Shown in pieces: positions 45,010-55,611 of a stretch of 64,000 nt of DNA. Under the pieces are notes generated by a model. It was not told the origin of the DNA, ran no database searches, and saw only the letters and a program-made list of their open reading frames with translations. The translations under genes and the position numbers were made by a program. Each line of letters opens with the position of its first letter. Positions within the stretch are counted from its first letter, which is position 1. The DNA comes from Ampelocalamus luodianensis (lineage: Eukaryota > Streptophyta > Magnoliopsida > Poales > Poaceae): the NCBI GenBank assembly GCA_036346255.1, contig CM070633.1, positions 25,296,001 through 25,360,000 on the forward strand, given 5' to 3'.

Positions 45010-46110
45010 ATTACCGAGATCGATGATCTGTTTGATCATTGGAGGAGCAAGTGTCTTCTCGAAGATTGATCGAGATCGGCTATCATCAGCGAAGATCGGA
45101 CGGAAGATATTAGAAACGACTTTCACCACGGATATGGGTATGCGAGTTCTGATAATGTCTTTCGGTTTCACGAACGCCCCTGCTTATTTCATGAATATGA
45201 TGAACAAAGTGTTCATGGAATTCTTGGATAAGTTCGTGGTTGTCTTCATCGACGACATTCTTAGCTACTCAAAGAATGAAGAAGAACATAAGAAGCACCT
45301 CAGAATGATTCTGGACAAACTCGGGGAGCATCAGCTCTATGCCAAGTTCAGTAAAAGTGAATTCTGGCTGAGTCAAGTGGCTTTCCTTGGACACATCGTG
45401 TCATCAGGAGGAGTTGCAGTTGATCCCGCCAAGGTTGAGGTAGTAATGGATTGGAAGCAACCCAAGACAGTCACCGAAGTGAGAAGTTTCCTTGGACTAG
45501 CGGGTTATTACCGCAGGTTCATTGAAAGTTTCTCTAAGATTGCAAGACCGATGACCCAACTTCTGAAGAAAGAAAAGAAGTTTGAATGGACAGATGCCTG
45601 TGGGGAAAGTTTTCAAGAACTGAAGAAGAGGCTAGTCTTAGCACCTGTGCTAATTTTACCTGACATCCGTAAGGATTTTGAGATCTTCTGCGACGCATCC
45701 CGTCAAGGTCTTGGATGTGTACTGATGCAAGAAGGCAAAGTCATGGCTTATGCATCTAGGCAGTTGAGGCCACATGAAGGGAATTATTCGACACATGATC
45801 TTGAGTTAGGAGCGATCGTGCATGCCTTGAAGATCTGGCAGCATTATCTTATTGGTAATCGCTGTGAGATTTTCACGGATCATAAGAGTCTGAAATACAT
45901 CTTCACACAAGCTGAACTAAACCTGCGACAAAGGAGATAGTTAGATTTGATAAAGGATTATGACCTCGGAATCCACTATCATCCGGGCAAAGCAAATGTG
46001 GTTGCAGACGCCCTGAGCAGAAAGGCTTATTGCAATACCATCATGGTGCAGAAGGATCAGCCCGAGCTTTATGAAGAATTGAAGCATCTTAACTTAGAGA
46101 TTGTCAGCTA
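45010..46110 (+). pseudogene. reverse transcriptase C-terminal half and RNase H
   Basis: Resumes at LPR, slips one base over the IDDLFDQL block, then GASVFSKID, a one-frame block with MSFGFTNAPAYFMNMMN and catalytic FIDDIL, the thumb, and GLAGYYRRFI. RNase H follows: FCDASRQGLGCVLMQEG (Asp), DLELGAIVHALKIWQHYL (Glu), TDHKSLKY (Asp), a TAG at about 45940, then VADALSRK in the continuing frame. The run to 45940 is the longest intact pol stretch in the window (333 codons). Inactive because RT is split. Confidence 0.93.
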
Positions 46111-46249
46111 GGGTTGTGTGAATGCTTTGGAAGTACAAGCAACTCTTCAGAGTCAGATCAGAGAAAAACAGTTAGAAGATGAAGACATCAAAGAAATCAA
46201 GAAGAATATGCGAAGAGGCAAGGCCCCCGGATTCTCCGAAGATTAGCAA

Positions 46250-47345
46250 GGAATAGTATGGTTTGGGAACGCATCGTGTGCAGACCAGCGGAAATAAAGT
46301 TGTTGATCTTGAAGGAGGCTCATGAATCGCCTTACTCCATTCACCCTGGAAGCACCAAGATGTACCAGGATCTAAAGGAAAAATACTGGTGGGTCAGCAT
46401 GAAGCGAGAGATTGCTGAGATCGTTGCTCATTGTGATGTTTGTCAGCGAGTTAAGGCAGAACATCAGAGACCAGCTGGATTGTTGCAGCCATTACTAATT
46501 CCAGAATGGAAGTGAGAGGAAATTGATATGGACTTCATCACCGGACTTCCTAGGACCCAATCAGGATGCGATTCGAACTGGGTGATAATCGATCGATTGA
46601 CTAAAGTAGCTCACTTTATTCCAGTCAAGAACACATACAGATGCAGTCAGCTAGCAGAATTATATGTGGCCAGGACCGTCTGTTTACATGGAGTACCCAA
46701 GAAGATCATGTCCGACAGGGGTTCCCAGTTTACATCAAGATTTTAGCAGAGTCTACATGAAGCTTTTGGTACCAAAATCAATTTGATCTGACCTATCATC
46801 CCGAGACAGGATGGCGGACGGAATGCACCAACCAATTTCTTGAAGATATGCTTGAGCTTGTGCCTATATTATGGAAAAAGTTGGGACAGAATCTACCATA
46901 TGCGAATTCTCGTACAACAATAGCTACCAAGCCGGTTTGCGAGATGGCTCCATTCGAGATTTGTGTGGTAGAAAATGCGAGAACTCGCTCCTTTGGGATC
47001 AAGTGGGGAACATCAACTCTTTGGACTGAGTTGATCAAAGAAGTGAAAGTAAGGTAAAAGTTATAAAGGCGCTTTGAAAGTGGCTCAATCCCGACAAAGA
47101 GTTATGATGATAACCGTTGGGCGAATTAAACTTTGAGTGGGAGATTTTGTCTATCTTAGAGTTACTCCACTCGGAGAGGTAAGAAGATTCGGACGAAGGA
47201 AAACTACTTTGCATTTGTCGGGCCATACAAGATCTTGGCAAGGCATGGAGAAGTAGCTTATCAATTGGGTGCGGCGATCTTGTCGATAGTGCATAATGTC
47301 TTCCACGTGTCACGATTAAAGAAATTCCTTGAGTGCCGAAGACCA
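46250..47345 (+). pseudogene. integrase, decayed
   Basis: HHCC domain: EAHESPYSIHPGSTKMYQDL, then CDVCQRVKAEH. A TGA replaces Trp after IPEWK (46513-46515). Core: MDFITGLPRTQSG (first Asp), MSDRGSQFTSRF (second Asp), then a stop and frameshifts; the HPQTDGQTE block is degraded (near 46795-46830), so the catalytic Glu is not in frame. The C-terminal KVAQSRQR, VGDFVYLRV and HNVFHVS segments can be traced to about 47340. It would insert the cDNA into the genome. Confidence 0.88.
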
Positions 47346-47379
47346 CCCTCCTAGAGAGTTGTGATCTCTAAGAAGACCT

Positions 47380-47553
47380 CACTTATGTGGGCGATCAATT
47401 AAAATTTTGGATGTCGCGGGCGTGTTACCGAGGCGAGGATCATCCAATCATACAAGGTGCAGTGGAGTCATCACCCAGAAAGTGAAGCCACATGGGAGAA
47501 AGAAGAAGACCTCAAGACTAACTATCCCAACCTTTCTGCTGACCAAGCCTGAA
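47380..47553 (+). pseudogene. chromodomain, decayed
   Basis: Traceable through several frames: a YVGDQLKILD stretch near 47391, then the KVQWSHHPESEATWEKEEDL-type core spread over frameshifts (47455-47515) and NYPNLSADQA ending at the TGA near 47549. It lies next to the PPT, as in the minus-strand element. Confidence 0.8.
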
Positions 47554-47588
47554 TCTCGGGGACGAGATTCCCTTAAGGGGGGTAGGTT
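47551..47588 (+). promoter_or_regulatory. PPT-proximal hairpin and polypurine tract
   Basis: GAATCTCGGGGACGAGATTC (47551-47570) folds as an 8-bp stem with a GGGA loop, then CCTTAAGGGGGGTAGG leads into the LTR. Confidence 0.9.
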
Positions 47589-47879
47589 TATAACAGCCCA
47601 ATTTTCAAATTTCAGCAGGAATTAAAATTTGTTTACTTTTGTGGAATTTTCTGGAATTTTTAAAAGCTTTCTATAATTATTTTAAACTCAAAAAAAATTA
47701 TTTGCAAAATTAAAAGCCAACTTTCAGTTGGAAATAATTTTATAAAGTCAAAATAAATAAGGGAATTTCTGTGAATTTTCCATAATTTTTGAAATTATTT
47801 TGCTATTTTCTAAAGCTTATTTGAATTATCGAATTAAAACAAATAGAAAATCAAAAGAAAACCTAAATCGACCTTGGGC
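47589..47879 (+). repeat. 3' LTR stub of the Tekay-like element
   Basis: Matches the start of 35512-38893 for about 290 bp (AATTTTCTGGAATTTTTAAAAGC and on). The terminal TG has become TA. It ends abruptly at ACCTTGGGC, where pol sequence of another lineage begins. Confidence 0.9.
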
Positions 47880-48704
47880 TTGAAACTTGCAACATTATCT
47901 TTGGCCTAAGAATTTGTTATTCACTCGATCATGAAGCTTTGAAATATTTGAAAAGTCAAACTAAAGTGAGCAGTAGACATGCCAAATGGGTAGAATTCAT
48001 TGAAACCTTCCCATATTTTGTTAAGTACAAGAGAGGAAAAGAGAATATGGTAGCTGATGTTTTATCTAGAAAGAATGTGCTTTTAAATCAATTGGAAGTA
48101 AAGGTACAGGATTAGAGAGTTTGAAAGATTTATATGCTTCCGACCATGAATTTTGAGAACCATATTCTAAATGCAAAGATGGGAAAGGATGGGACAAGTT
48201 TCATGTACATGATGGGTTCTTGTTTAGTGCTAACAAATTATGTGTTCAGATTCCTCAGTGTGTTTGCTTTTATTGCAGGAATCTCATGCGGTGGATTAAT
48301 GGGACACTTTGGAAGAGAAGACCTTCATGATCTTTGGCGATCATTTTTATTGCCCTAAAATGAGCGTGATGTTGAAAGATTTGTCTGTGATGTGTGACAT
48401 GCCACAAGCGAAATCTAAACTTAATCCACATGGTTTATACACTCCACTTCTGTTCCTAGTGTACCTTGGGAGGATATTAGTATGGACTTTGTTTTAGGAT
48501 TGCCTAGGACTAAGAGGAGGATTGATTTTGTAGTTGTGGATAGGTTCTCTAAAATGGCACATTTATTCCCTGTCTAAAAGCGACGATCGTCGCATGTAGT
48601 GACTTGTTTTTAGAAATTGTAAGATTGCATGGCATGCCAAAGCGATTGTTTTGGATCGTGGCGTCAAGTTCATGAGCTACTTTTGGAAGACTTTGTGGGG
48701 CAAG
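47880..48704 (+). pseudogene. pol of a second gypsy lineage: RNase H end and integrase start
   Basis: Reads through frameshifts as the end of RNase H (KEFVIH, DHEALKYLKSQTK, RHAKWVEFIETFPYFVKYKRGKENM, SRKN) and the start of integrase: GGLMGHFGR (zinc His), YTPL, MDFVLGLPRTKR (first Asp, about 48484), VVDRFSKMAHF, then the second-Asp region and YFWKTLW. The block type (RHAKWVEFIETFPY, LMGHFGREKT) is clearly different from the two chromovirus pols; I do not assign a lineage name with confidence. At 48704 it is cut by a solo LTR between the second Asp and the Glu of the DDE triad, and resumes at 53369. Confidence 0.88.
48700..48704. repeat. target site duplication GCAAG (left)
   Basis: GCAAG against ACAAG at 53369-53373. 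The coding context TGGGGCAAG / AAGCTTGGGACAAAG joins cleanly. Confidence 0.8.
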
Positions 48705-49916
48705 TGTAATACTCCGGAAGTGTGAGAAGCCAATAATCGGGATAAATTAATTTAATCGGTAGAGATTAATTAATCGGGGGAAAGTTTAATTCAGAAAATC
48801 ATCAAAACAAGAAAAGAGAGGGGGTTTTCCGCTTTTTCACGCCAACTTGGGAGTGGGCCTTGTAGTGGCCGGCCAAAGGGGGGGAGGCGCCACCCTCCCA
48901 AACCCTAGCCGCCCTCCCTTTTCCCCTCCTCCCCACTTATGCGCCACCCCTTGCTCCTTCTCCCCTTGGCCACCTCCTCCCGCCCCTTACGCCTCCTCCC
49001 TAGTGCTCTTCCTGCTCTGCTGGTCAGGAAGGGCTCCACTTCTGATGTCGAGAAGAAAGAAGGAGGCAGCTCGGGAGGTAGATCGGTCAAGAAGAAGAAA
49101 AGAAGAAGGTGAAAGGAGGAGTGATCGTAGGCGGGTGTTCATTGTGCTCAGCAGGTTCTTCAAGGGTAACGGATGTCGATCTTCATCTTTTGATTGGTAG
49201 TAGATGTGAAATTGCCTAGAATTGATTAGATCGAATTGCTGCGGGTAGATAGTCAGATCTGTCCAGAATGTTGCGGGGGCGATTTCGGGTCCTTAGAGGC
49301 CGAACCAGCAGTTTTGGTCTCCTAGAGATATTTAAATAATGTTCTTATCTTTCCATGTCCGCCAAGAACACCAGATTCCGACATACGGATTAAAAGATAT
49401 GAATTCTTTAGTGTCGCTGTCCTGCTGATCTGTCAGTATTTGGACAGTCTGTAGGAAACTGGGTTAAGCCATTAGTTAAAGACGAAATCAGAGGATCTCG
49501 GTATAACAAAACATGTAGGTAATTTCCATACCTTTTCAGAGAGATAAATAACTCAAGATTGGGACTTTCGTAGCAAAAGTTATGGTGGTTTTAGTGTACA
49601 GTCGAGAGAACAGGCGTGATATTGATGTTACGTAGATTGGCTTGGTAGAGGCGATAAATGGCGAGAATCGAAGGGCTCCCCAACTAAGTTTATTTAGGTA
49701 ATTTAATTAACTTTCCAGAAAGTATTAGATCATCTTATTTAGACTCTTGAGCAGAAAGTTATGTATTTTAGAAGTTAACTATCTGCGGTGAACACCAAAT
49801 CGATCGCTAGAAATTGGAAGATTGGAAACACTTGGAAGTTTAGTGAGTTCAATTGTGTTGTTATTTATGCTTTTGGTCCAGTATGTTAGTCTTAGATTGG
49901 GTTATCTTTATGTTCG

Positions 49917-49977
49917 GTGGGAGCGTGATCCCGAGGCAGCGCCCTCTTAGGTATCCACCGTTCTACATACGGTTGAG
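49917..49977 (+). other. LARD micro-exon-like block (solo LTR)
   Basis: 61 nt. The upstream acceptor reads TTCG instead of TTAG (probable mutation); the donor side AG|GCAAGTATTC is intact. Confidence 0.5.
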
Positions 49978-50212
49978 GCAAGTATTCGGGTTGAAGAGTA
50001 ATTATGATTGTTTGCTGAGTTTGATTGCACCTTGTTCGTATTAGCCATGCATGGATGTTAATGTGATGAATTACAATATATCTTGGTAAATGCAAGTTAT
50101 GGTTAAAGCTTCCTTTTTATGTTGTTAATGCTTTCATGTGATTATGTACACGTTGAATTCATATGTTTGAAAGATGATGTCATTGTACATATGCATGTAG
50201 TAAGCATGATTG

Positions 50213-50361
50213 GGTCTTAGTCACATGGTAACCAAGTATGAATAGTTGAGGTCCCGTCATGTAAATGGCGGGCTTGAAATCCCCACGCGGAATGTGGGCA
50301 ACGAATAATGAGGTCCCTATCATGAAGATGATGGGCAAGGTCCCTATACTTGTGGAGTATA
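50213..50361 (+). repeat. hairpin ladder, left half (solo LTR 48705)
   Basis: The ladder is split by the inverted solo LTR and resumes at 52737-52825. Confidence 0.75.
50357..50361. repeat. target site duplication GTATA (left)
   Basis: Exact match to 52737-52741, flanking the inverted solo LTR. Confidence 0.93.
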
Positions 50362-50719
50362 TGTAACACCCCAACTCTCAAAGAGCTGGAATACTCTTTG
50401 AAATAAACTAATCTAGCCCAATCTACAAAAAATTTTGTGAGTCTCCTTTGTTTAATCGGCTATCTGAGAGTTCGACGATAAATGATAGCATTTAACAAAA
50501 TTCTCATGACCAAGCTTGATAATCAATTGAACATACCAAGACACAGCAATCTCATTATTACAATTAAGCGATTACTCAACCAAACCGATCTATGAGTGAT
50601 AATCATCGGTTTATTTATTTCTAAAATTGTAGCTAAGTGGTAAACGCTTAAGAGTGTGAGGTAGTGAGTGCATCCATCATCTATTCCCTCAGATTCATGT
50701 CGTTCACTGCCATTGGTAC

Positions 50720-50756
50720 CTAAAACACATTAAAGCAAGAGTGAGCCCAAAGACTC
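50720..50756 (-). promoter_or_regulatory. hairpin and 3' splice-like site (inverted solo LTR)
   Basis: In sense GAGTCTTTGGGCTC, then CTCTTGCTTTAATGTGTTTT and AG|GTACC. Confidence 0.55.
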
Positions 50757-50904
50757 AACAAGTATCAACAAGACTATAAACAAGAACACAAACATAGCAT
50801 CAATGATCCACAATAACAAAACACTAAACATAGCCTTTTAACTTATGAAATGCAACCAATGCAATGCTCAAGGATCCTTTATCTTTAACTTTACGTGTGC
50901 ATTA

Positions 50905-51110
50905 CACCGTGTCTGAGTAAGCAACCGTCGCCGCATACCCATGCACATGCGGCGCGCACGAGGACCAATTGCCCATTACTCCATGAAGTAATGGGGACCT
51001 CAACCCACACTCCACGAGTGAGGGGATCTCGATCCGTCACATTCATGGCGGGAATCTCAAAGGGAAACATACTTGGTCACCGCGTGACCAAGCCACAACA
51101 TGTTCTCAAT
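50905..51110 (-). repeat. hairpin ladder (inverted solo LTR)
   Basis: In sense it begins with CTTGGTCACG/CGTGACCAAG and has CCCATTACT/AGTAATGGG. Confidence 0.75.
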
Positions 51111-51422
51111 ATGCATATGCTCATCTCTTATTCACCAGCAACCTTACCAAAAGATAACAACATTGTACCACAGTAAAGCATAAGCATAATTTGAGCAATC
51201 ACCATACTTAAACAATCATCAAGTAAGCCATCTTGCTATGCAACCATATATCAAAAAGCACACAAACATAGCCAATCAATCACACCCATTTAACAAACAA
51301 TGCACTTGCATTCACCAAGATAAATTAGAACTCATCACCATAACATCCATGCATAACTATTATGAGCACAACACAACGATCCACGACATACAAGCATAAA
51401 TATACAATAGCAGAATACTTGC

Positions 51423-51479
51423 CTTAACAGTGCGAGAGCGGTGGGCGCGAAGAGGGCGTTGCGCTGGATCACACTCCCA
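51423..51479 (-). other. LARD micro-exon-like block (inverted solo LTR)
   Basis: 57 nt in sense between ATGTTCAG and AAG|GCAAGTATTC. Confidence 0.52.
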
Positions 51480-52736
51480 CTGAACATAAAGATAACCCCA
51501 ATCCAAGACCAGCATACTGGACCAAAATCATAAATAGCAACACAATTGATCTCACTAAACTCCCAAGCGTTAACAAAACCTCCAATTTCTAGCGATCGTT
51601 TTTGTGCTCACTGAAAACAGCCAAAATCTAAAATACATAACTTTCTACTCAGGATTCCAATTAAGATGCTCTTAGAATTTCTGAAAAGGTAATTGAATTA
51701 CCTAAATAAACCTAGTTGGGGAGCCCTTTTGATTCTGTCATTAACTTCCCCTATCAAACCAATCATCAGACAACAGAATTCTCGTCGGGTTCTCTCGGAC
51801 GATGCGCTAAAACCACCATAACTTTTGCTACGAAAGTCCAAATCTCGTGTTCTTTATCTCTATGAAAGGTATAGAAATTACCCACATTTTTGTTATATTG
51901 AGGTCCTCTGATTTTGACCTTAACTAGCAGATTCATCCCATTTTCTACAGACTGTTCAAAACTGTGAGAATAACGAGCAGCGATACTAAAAATTCATAAC
52001 TTCCTGACCGTTAATCGGTTTGGGTGGTCTTGGTGGCCACTGAAAGCTAAGAATATAATCTACAAATCTCTAGGAGACCAAAACTCCTAATTCGGCATTT
52101 AAAGCCATGAAACAGACCCGTAACATTCTGGACAGAATGGATCTTCTACTACGCAATACGATCTAATAAAAATTGAACCAAAACACATCTACCACTAATC
52201 AAGCGATGGGGATCGGCACTCGTTACCCTTAGCAACCAGGAAGTTGAAGATCGCGAACTCAGATGGGATCCTCTTCCTTCTCTTCTCCCTTCTCTTCTCC
52301 CCTCTTCCTTCCCTCTTCTCTTCCTCCTTGGCCGGCCACAAAGGGATGTTCCTTCTTCTTTCCTCGGCCGTGACCATGGGAAAACTTGGAGGGTGCTTGG
52401 GAGGGTGAAAGGGGAGGCATGGGAGAGGGAAGGCGGCCACCAAGGGGAGAGGGGTGGGCGTGGGAGAGTGGGGAGGGGCTGCGGCTTGGAGGAGGGAGGG
52501 GCTAGGGTTTGTGCCGGCCCCCCCCTTAGGCCTTGGCCGGCCAGCCCACTAATGGGCCTCCCGGTGGTAGCCCGGGGCCCAGGCTGTCTAGCAAAAGCGA
52601 AAACCCCCCTCGTTGGTTGCTTAATTAATTAACTCCCAAAAGGTTCGCCTCCTAAATCGACTTCTAAACAGTTAATCCTTTAAGTCAAAATTAAATCTCT
52701 CCCGGAAGTCCTTTCAAATACTTTTGGGGTATTACA

Positions 52737-52741
52737 GTATA
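52737..52741. repeat. target site duplication GTATA (right)
   Basis: See 50357-50361. Confidence 0.93.
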
Positions 52742-52957
52742 GGCTCTTGGTCCCTGTGCCAGAGGGCATAGGCAAGGGTATACATCGACGGTTGTATACC
52801 CTGCATTACCGGTGAAGTGCGAAAAATAGATAAAGTTTAAAAGGTGCATTGCATTGGTCACATTACATAAGCATGAAGGCTATGTTTAGTGTAATATTTA
52901 TTTTGGTATATTCATGCTATGACAGTGAACTTAGCTTTAGCCTTGTTGATACTTGCT

Positions 52958-52994
52958 GAATCTTTGGGCTCACTCTTGCTTTGATATGTTTTAG
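52958..52994 (+). promoter_or_regulatory. hairpin and 3' splice-like site (solo LTR 48705)
   Basis: GAATCTTTGGGCTC (one weakened pair), then CTTGCTTTGATATG and TTTTAG|GT. Confidence 0.5.
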
Positions 52995-53368
52995 GTGTAA
53001 TTGGCAAGAACGACATGCATGGGAGGGAGTAGATGTTTGGATGCATTCACTACCACTCATCCTTAAGGCGACTACTATTTAGTTTTATTACAATAATAAG
53101 TAAACTGCTTGAGAATCACTTATGGATGGTTTTGAGTTTCAGACTAATTGTAATAATGAGAATAGTACGTTTTGTTTATGTTATTTAGATTATCTTGCAT
53201 GCTTGAATGAACTGAAATATGGAGTTTATTGTTAATTGCCACGATTAATTGTTGGAACCTCGGTATAGTTAACTATACAAAGGAGGTTCTGCCAAAAAAT
53301 TTGTAATTGGTCTTAGTTTAATTTAATTTTAGTAGCATTCAGGCTCAATGTTGAGTTGGGGTGTTCTG

Positions 53369-53955
53369 ACAAGCTTGGGACAAAGTTGTTATTCTCTACA
53401 ACTTGTCACCCACAAGCGGATGGACAAGCGGAGGTGGTGAATCGAACACTTTCAATGCTACTACTGACGATGATCAAGAAGAATATAAAAGAGTGGGAAG
53501 ATTGTTTGCCACATGTGGAGTTTGCGTACAATAGGGCGGTACATTCTACTACTCAATTGTGCCCATTCGAGGTGGTGTATGGTTTTAAACCAATTCGCCA
53601 CTTGATTTCTTTGCCACCGCCGCTACGAACATGCTAATATGGGCGTCAAGCGTCTTGAATATGTGAAGCAAATTCATGTCAAGACTAAAGAAGAAATTGA
53701 AAAGAAGGCGTGCTACTATCTTGAGAAGGTGAACAAGTCAAGGAAGAAGATGCTATTTGAGCCGGGTGACTTAGTTTGGGTGCATCTCACAAAGAGCGCT
53801 TTCAGAACAAGCGTAAGTCAAGTTGATGCCCGGAGATGGTCCATTCAGTACTTGAGAAGATCAATGACAATGCATATAAGATTGAGCTTTCAGGTGATGA
53901 TTATGCTGTGAGTTCTACATTCAATGTTGCTGATTTGTCACCATTCTTTGGACCG
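53369..53955 (+). pseudogene. pol of the second gypsy lineage: integrase 3' part
   Basis: Continues from 48704: LGTKLLFSTTCHPQADGQAE (catalytic Glu), WEDCLPHVEFAYNRAVHS, FEVVYGFKP, a stop near 53637, then KKMLFEPGDLVWVHL and, through frameshifts, a C-terminal FNVADLSPFFGPKES. No chromodomain is seen. The downstream part (to about 53955) ends without its own PPT. Confidence 0.9.
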
Positions 53956-54204
53956 AAAGAATCCAAAGCCGTGGTCTCCGTACGGCCATAGCTCCCCTAA
54001 ACGGTCATAGCTCCCCTAACAAACTAGCTGCGGAGGGATGACTCCGTATAGCTAGTTATCAAGCCGAGGTCTCGTTCGTTAGTGAAGTAACCAAACAGAT
54101 CGCTCCACCAGCTAACAACGACCCTGCACCACCACCCGTAGAGTCTAGAAAGATCTCTCAGCCTGTCGATCTTCATTATATCTGGACCTGATAAGTTTCC
54201 CTGT
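53956..54204. other. unassigned 250-bp linker with a 19-bp tandem duplication
   Basis: Lies between two pol remnants of different lineages. It holds two head-to-tail copies of ACGGYCATAGCTCCCCTAA (53982-54000, 54001-54019). No domain recognised; it may be the degraded 3' tail of the first pol. Confidence 0.5.
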
Positions 54205-54400
54205 GTTAACTAAACTGGCACACTTTCTACCAGTCAGGACCAAGTTTCGTACCGGTCACTTGGCTGAGCCTTAGGTCTCAAAGATCGTGAGCTTGCATGG
54301 TGTGCCGAAGACGATCGTTTCAGATCATGGTTCTCTGTTCACTCCTCGATGTTGGCATAGTCTGCAAGAGGCTATGGGAACTCGTCTTTCTTCTCCGAGT
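54205..54400 (+). pseudogene. chromovirus integrase core fragment
   Basis: One frame apart from a TAG: KLAHFLPVRTKFRTGHLAE, IVSLHGVPKTIVSDHGS (second Asp) and LQEAMGTRLS. It matches the minus-strand element's integrase (33050-32930) in type. The rest of integrase and the chromodomain are missing: it runs straight into the PPT hairpin at 54406, an internal deletion of roughly 800 bp compared with 32126-32940. Confidence 0.87.
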
Positions 54401-54405
54401 AAACG

Positions 54406-54438
54406 GAATCTAGGGACGAGATTCTTGTAAGGGAGATT
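54406..54438 (+). promoter_or_regulatory. PPT-proximal hairpin and polypurine tract
   Basis: GAATCTAGGGACGAGATTC (54406-54424), then TTGTAAGGGAGATT before TGTAACATCCC. The stem keeps its pairing except for one A. Confidence 0.82.
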
Positions 54439-55603
54439 TGTAACATCCCAGTTTTGAACTTGTGTTTCAAATGTAAGAAAATGAAGTAGAAATTAAAACT
54501 TTTTCTTACATGAAGTATTTCCTATATGTTCTAAACAATTCTTGCACAAGAATTATGGAAATACAAAGTCACAAGTCTTTTGATCCAAAACCTTGTCTTC
54601 CAAAAACAATCTTGTCAAATCTTGTGATCATCTCCTGGAAATATTTTTTCCAAGTTCTAGGGATGGTATGTGACCCCCTCTGAAAAATTTCACAATTTTT
54701 AGAAATTGTTTGAATATTTTTAGAGGGCAGTCAAACCTGTTTGACTTTCAGTCAAACCCTAAACCAGAACCTTGTAGAATGTTTGAAGAAAAATGCACTA
54801 TATAAAAACCTCTTAAAATTTTACACAAGGTTAATATCTACGTTAGAAAGCTCCTGTAAAAATTTCAGAATTGTTGGAGTTGTTTTGCTATCTTAAATAA
54901 ATCCCCAAAGTCCAGCTCAGTTTAAAACCCTAAGTCAAACCGGTTGGGTTCGAGTCAGACTCGGGCTCGAGCCACTTGACTTGGCTTAACCAACTAACTG
55001 CACCCAGGCTCACTTTAAAACGCGCATTCAATCCCAGCCTTTGGATCTATATCGCTCGGCCCCCGTTCGTGAGAACGTTCGGACCTCGCGATCGCGCCAA
55101 CTCGTTTGGGCCGTTAGATCAAGATCCAACCGTCCAGATGAATTGGGCTGTTCGGGTCACCCGATTGTCGCATTCAATCGTGATCGTCCATTTTCAATCT
55201 AACCGCTCACGATCTCCTCTTTTGTTTTAAACCTCATAAGCGTTGAGCAATCTCAGCCGTCCGAATCTAATCCTAGGGCTCACGATCTTCCCTACTCTTT
55301 TAACCTCTGGAGCTCCGGTGTGATCTGAACCGTCCATTTTCAATCTAACGGCTCACGAGCACCCTAGCCTTTTTCTGCTCTTCTTCTTCCTCGAGCCATG
55401 CGTGAATAGTGCGTGACATGGCCTCGGTCATGTCTGCTCCCTCGTCAACCTCTCCCTGGTCGACAATTAGTGCGTGCCGGCTTGCTTTCGGCCATAGCCA
55501 TGCCCTACTCCTAGCCCCCATCATTTCTCTTTTTGGTCCACGGTGGTACCATGAGCCAAGTTCACCGTGGAGCTCGTTTTTCCCAAACCCTAATTTTCCT
55601 AGC

Positions 55604-55611
55604 TATAAAAG
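55604..55611 (+). promoter_or_regulatory. TATA box of LTR 54439
   Basis: AGCTATAAAAGGTCC at offset 1165. The minus-strand copy has a decayed CTTATAGGG at the same offset (about 30925). Confidence 0.75.

Larger units (their letters stand above)
38894..47588 (+). mobile_element. internal region of Del/Tekay-like chromovirus (interrupted)
   Basis: PBS, an extra 5' ORF, gag, protease, RT, RNase H, integrase, chromodomain, PPT, in that order, with a 3.3-kb solo LTR inserted in RT. Without the insertion the internal region is about 5.35 kb. All frames are broken. The 3' LTR is only a 291-bp stub. Confidence 0.92.
50362..52736 (-). repeat. inverted LARD-family solo LTR
   Basis: 2375 bp. In sense it begins TGTAATACCCC at 52736 and ends GGGGTGTTACA at 50362. 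Flanked by GTATA on both sides and without internal sequence. It has the full LARD layout in reverse: GC-rich 52620-52260, donor-like AAGGGTAAC (GT at 52226), four modules, micro-exon block 51479-51423, hairpin ladder 51110-50905, hairpin 50756-50743 and acceptor AG 50721-50720. Confidence 0.95.
48705..53368 (+). repeat. LARD-family solo LTR, interrupted by an inverted solo LTR
   Basis: Starts TGTAATACTCC and ends GGGGTGTTCTG. Excluding the insertion and one target copy it is about 2.28 kb, the normal LARD LTR size. Contents: GC-rich segment 48880-49130, donor-like CAAGGGTAAC (GT 49166), modules, micro-exon block 49917-49977, hairpin ladder split at 50361/52737, hairpin 52958-52971 and acceptor AG 52993-52994. 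No internal region remains. Confidence 0.92.
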
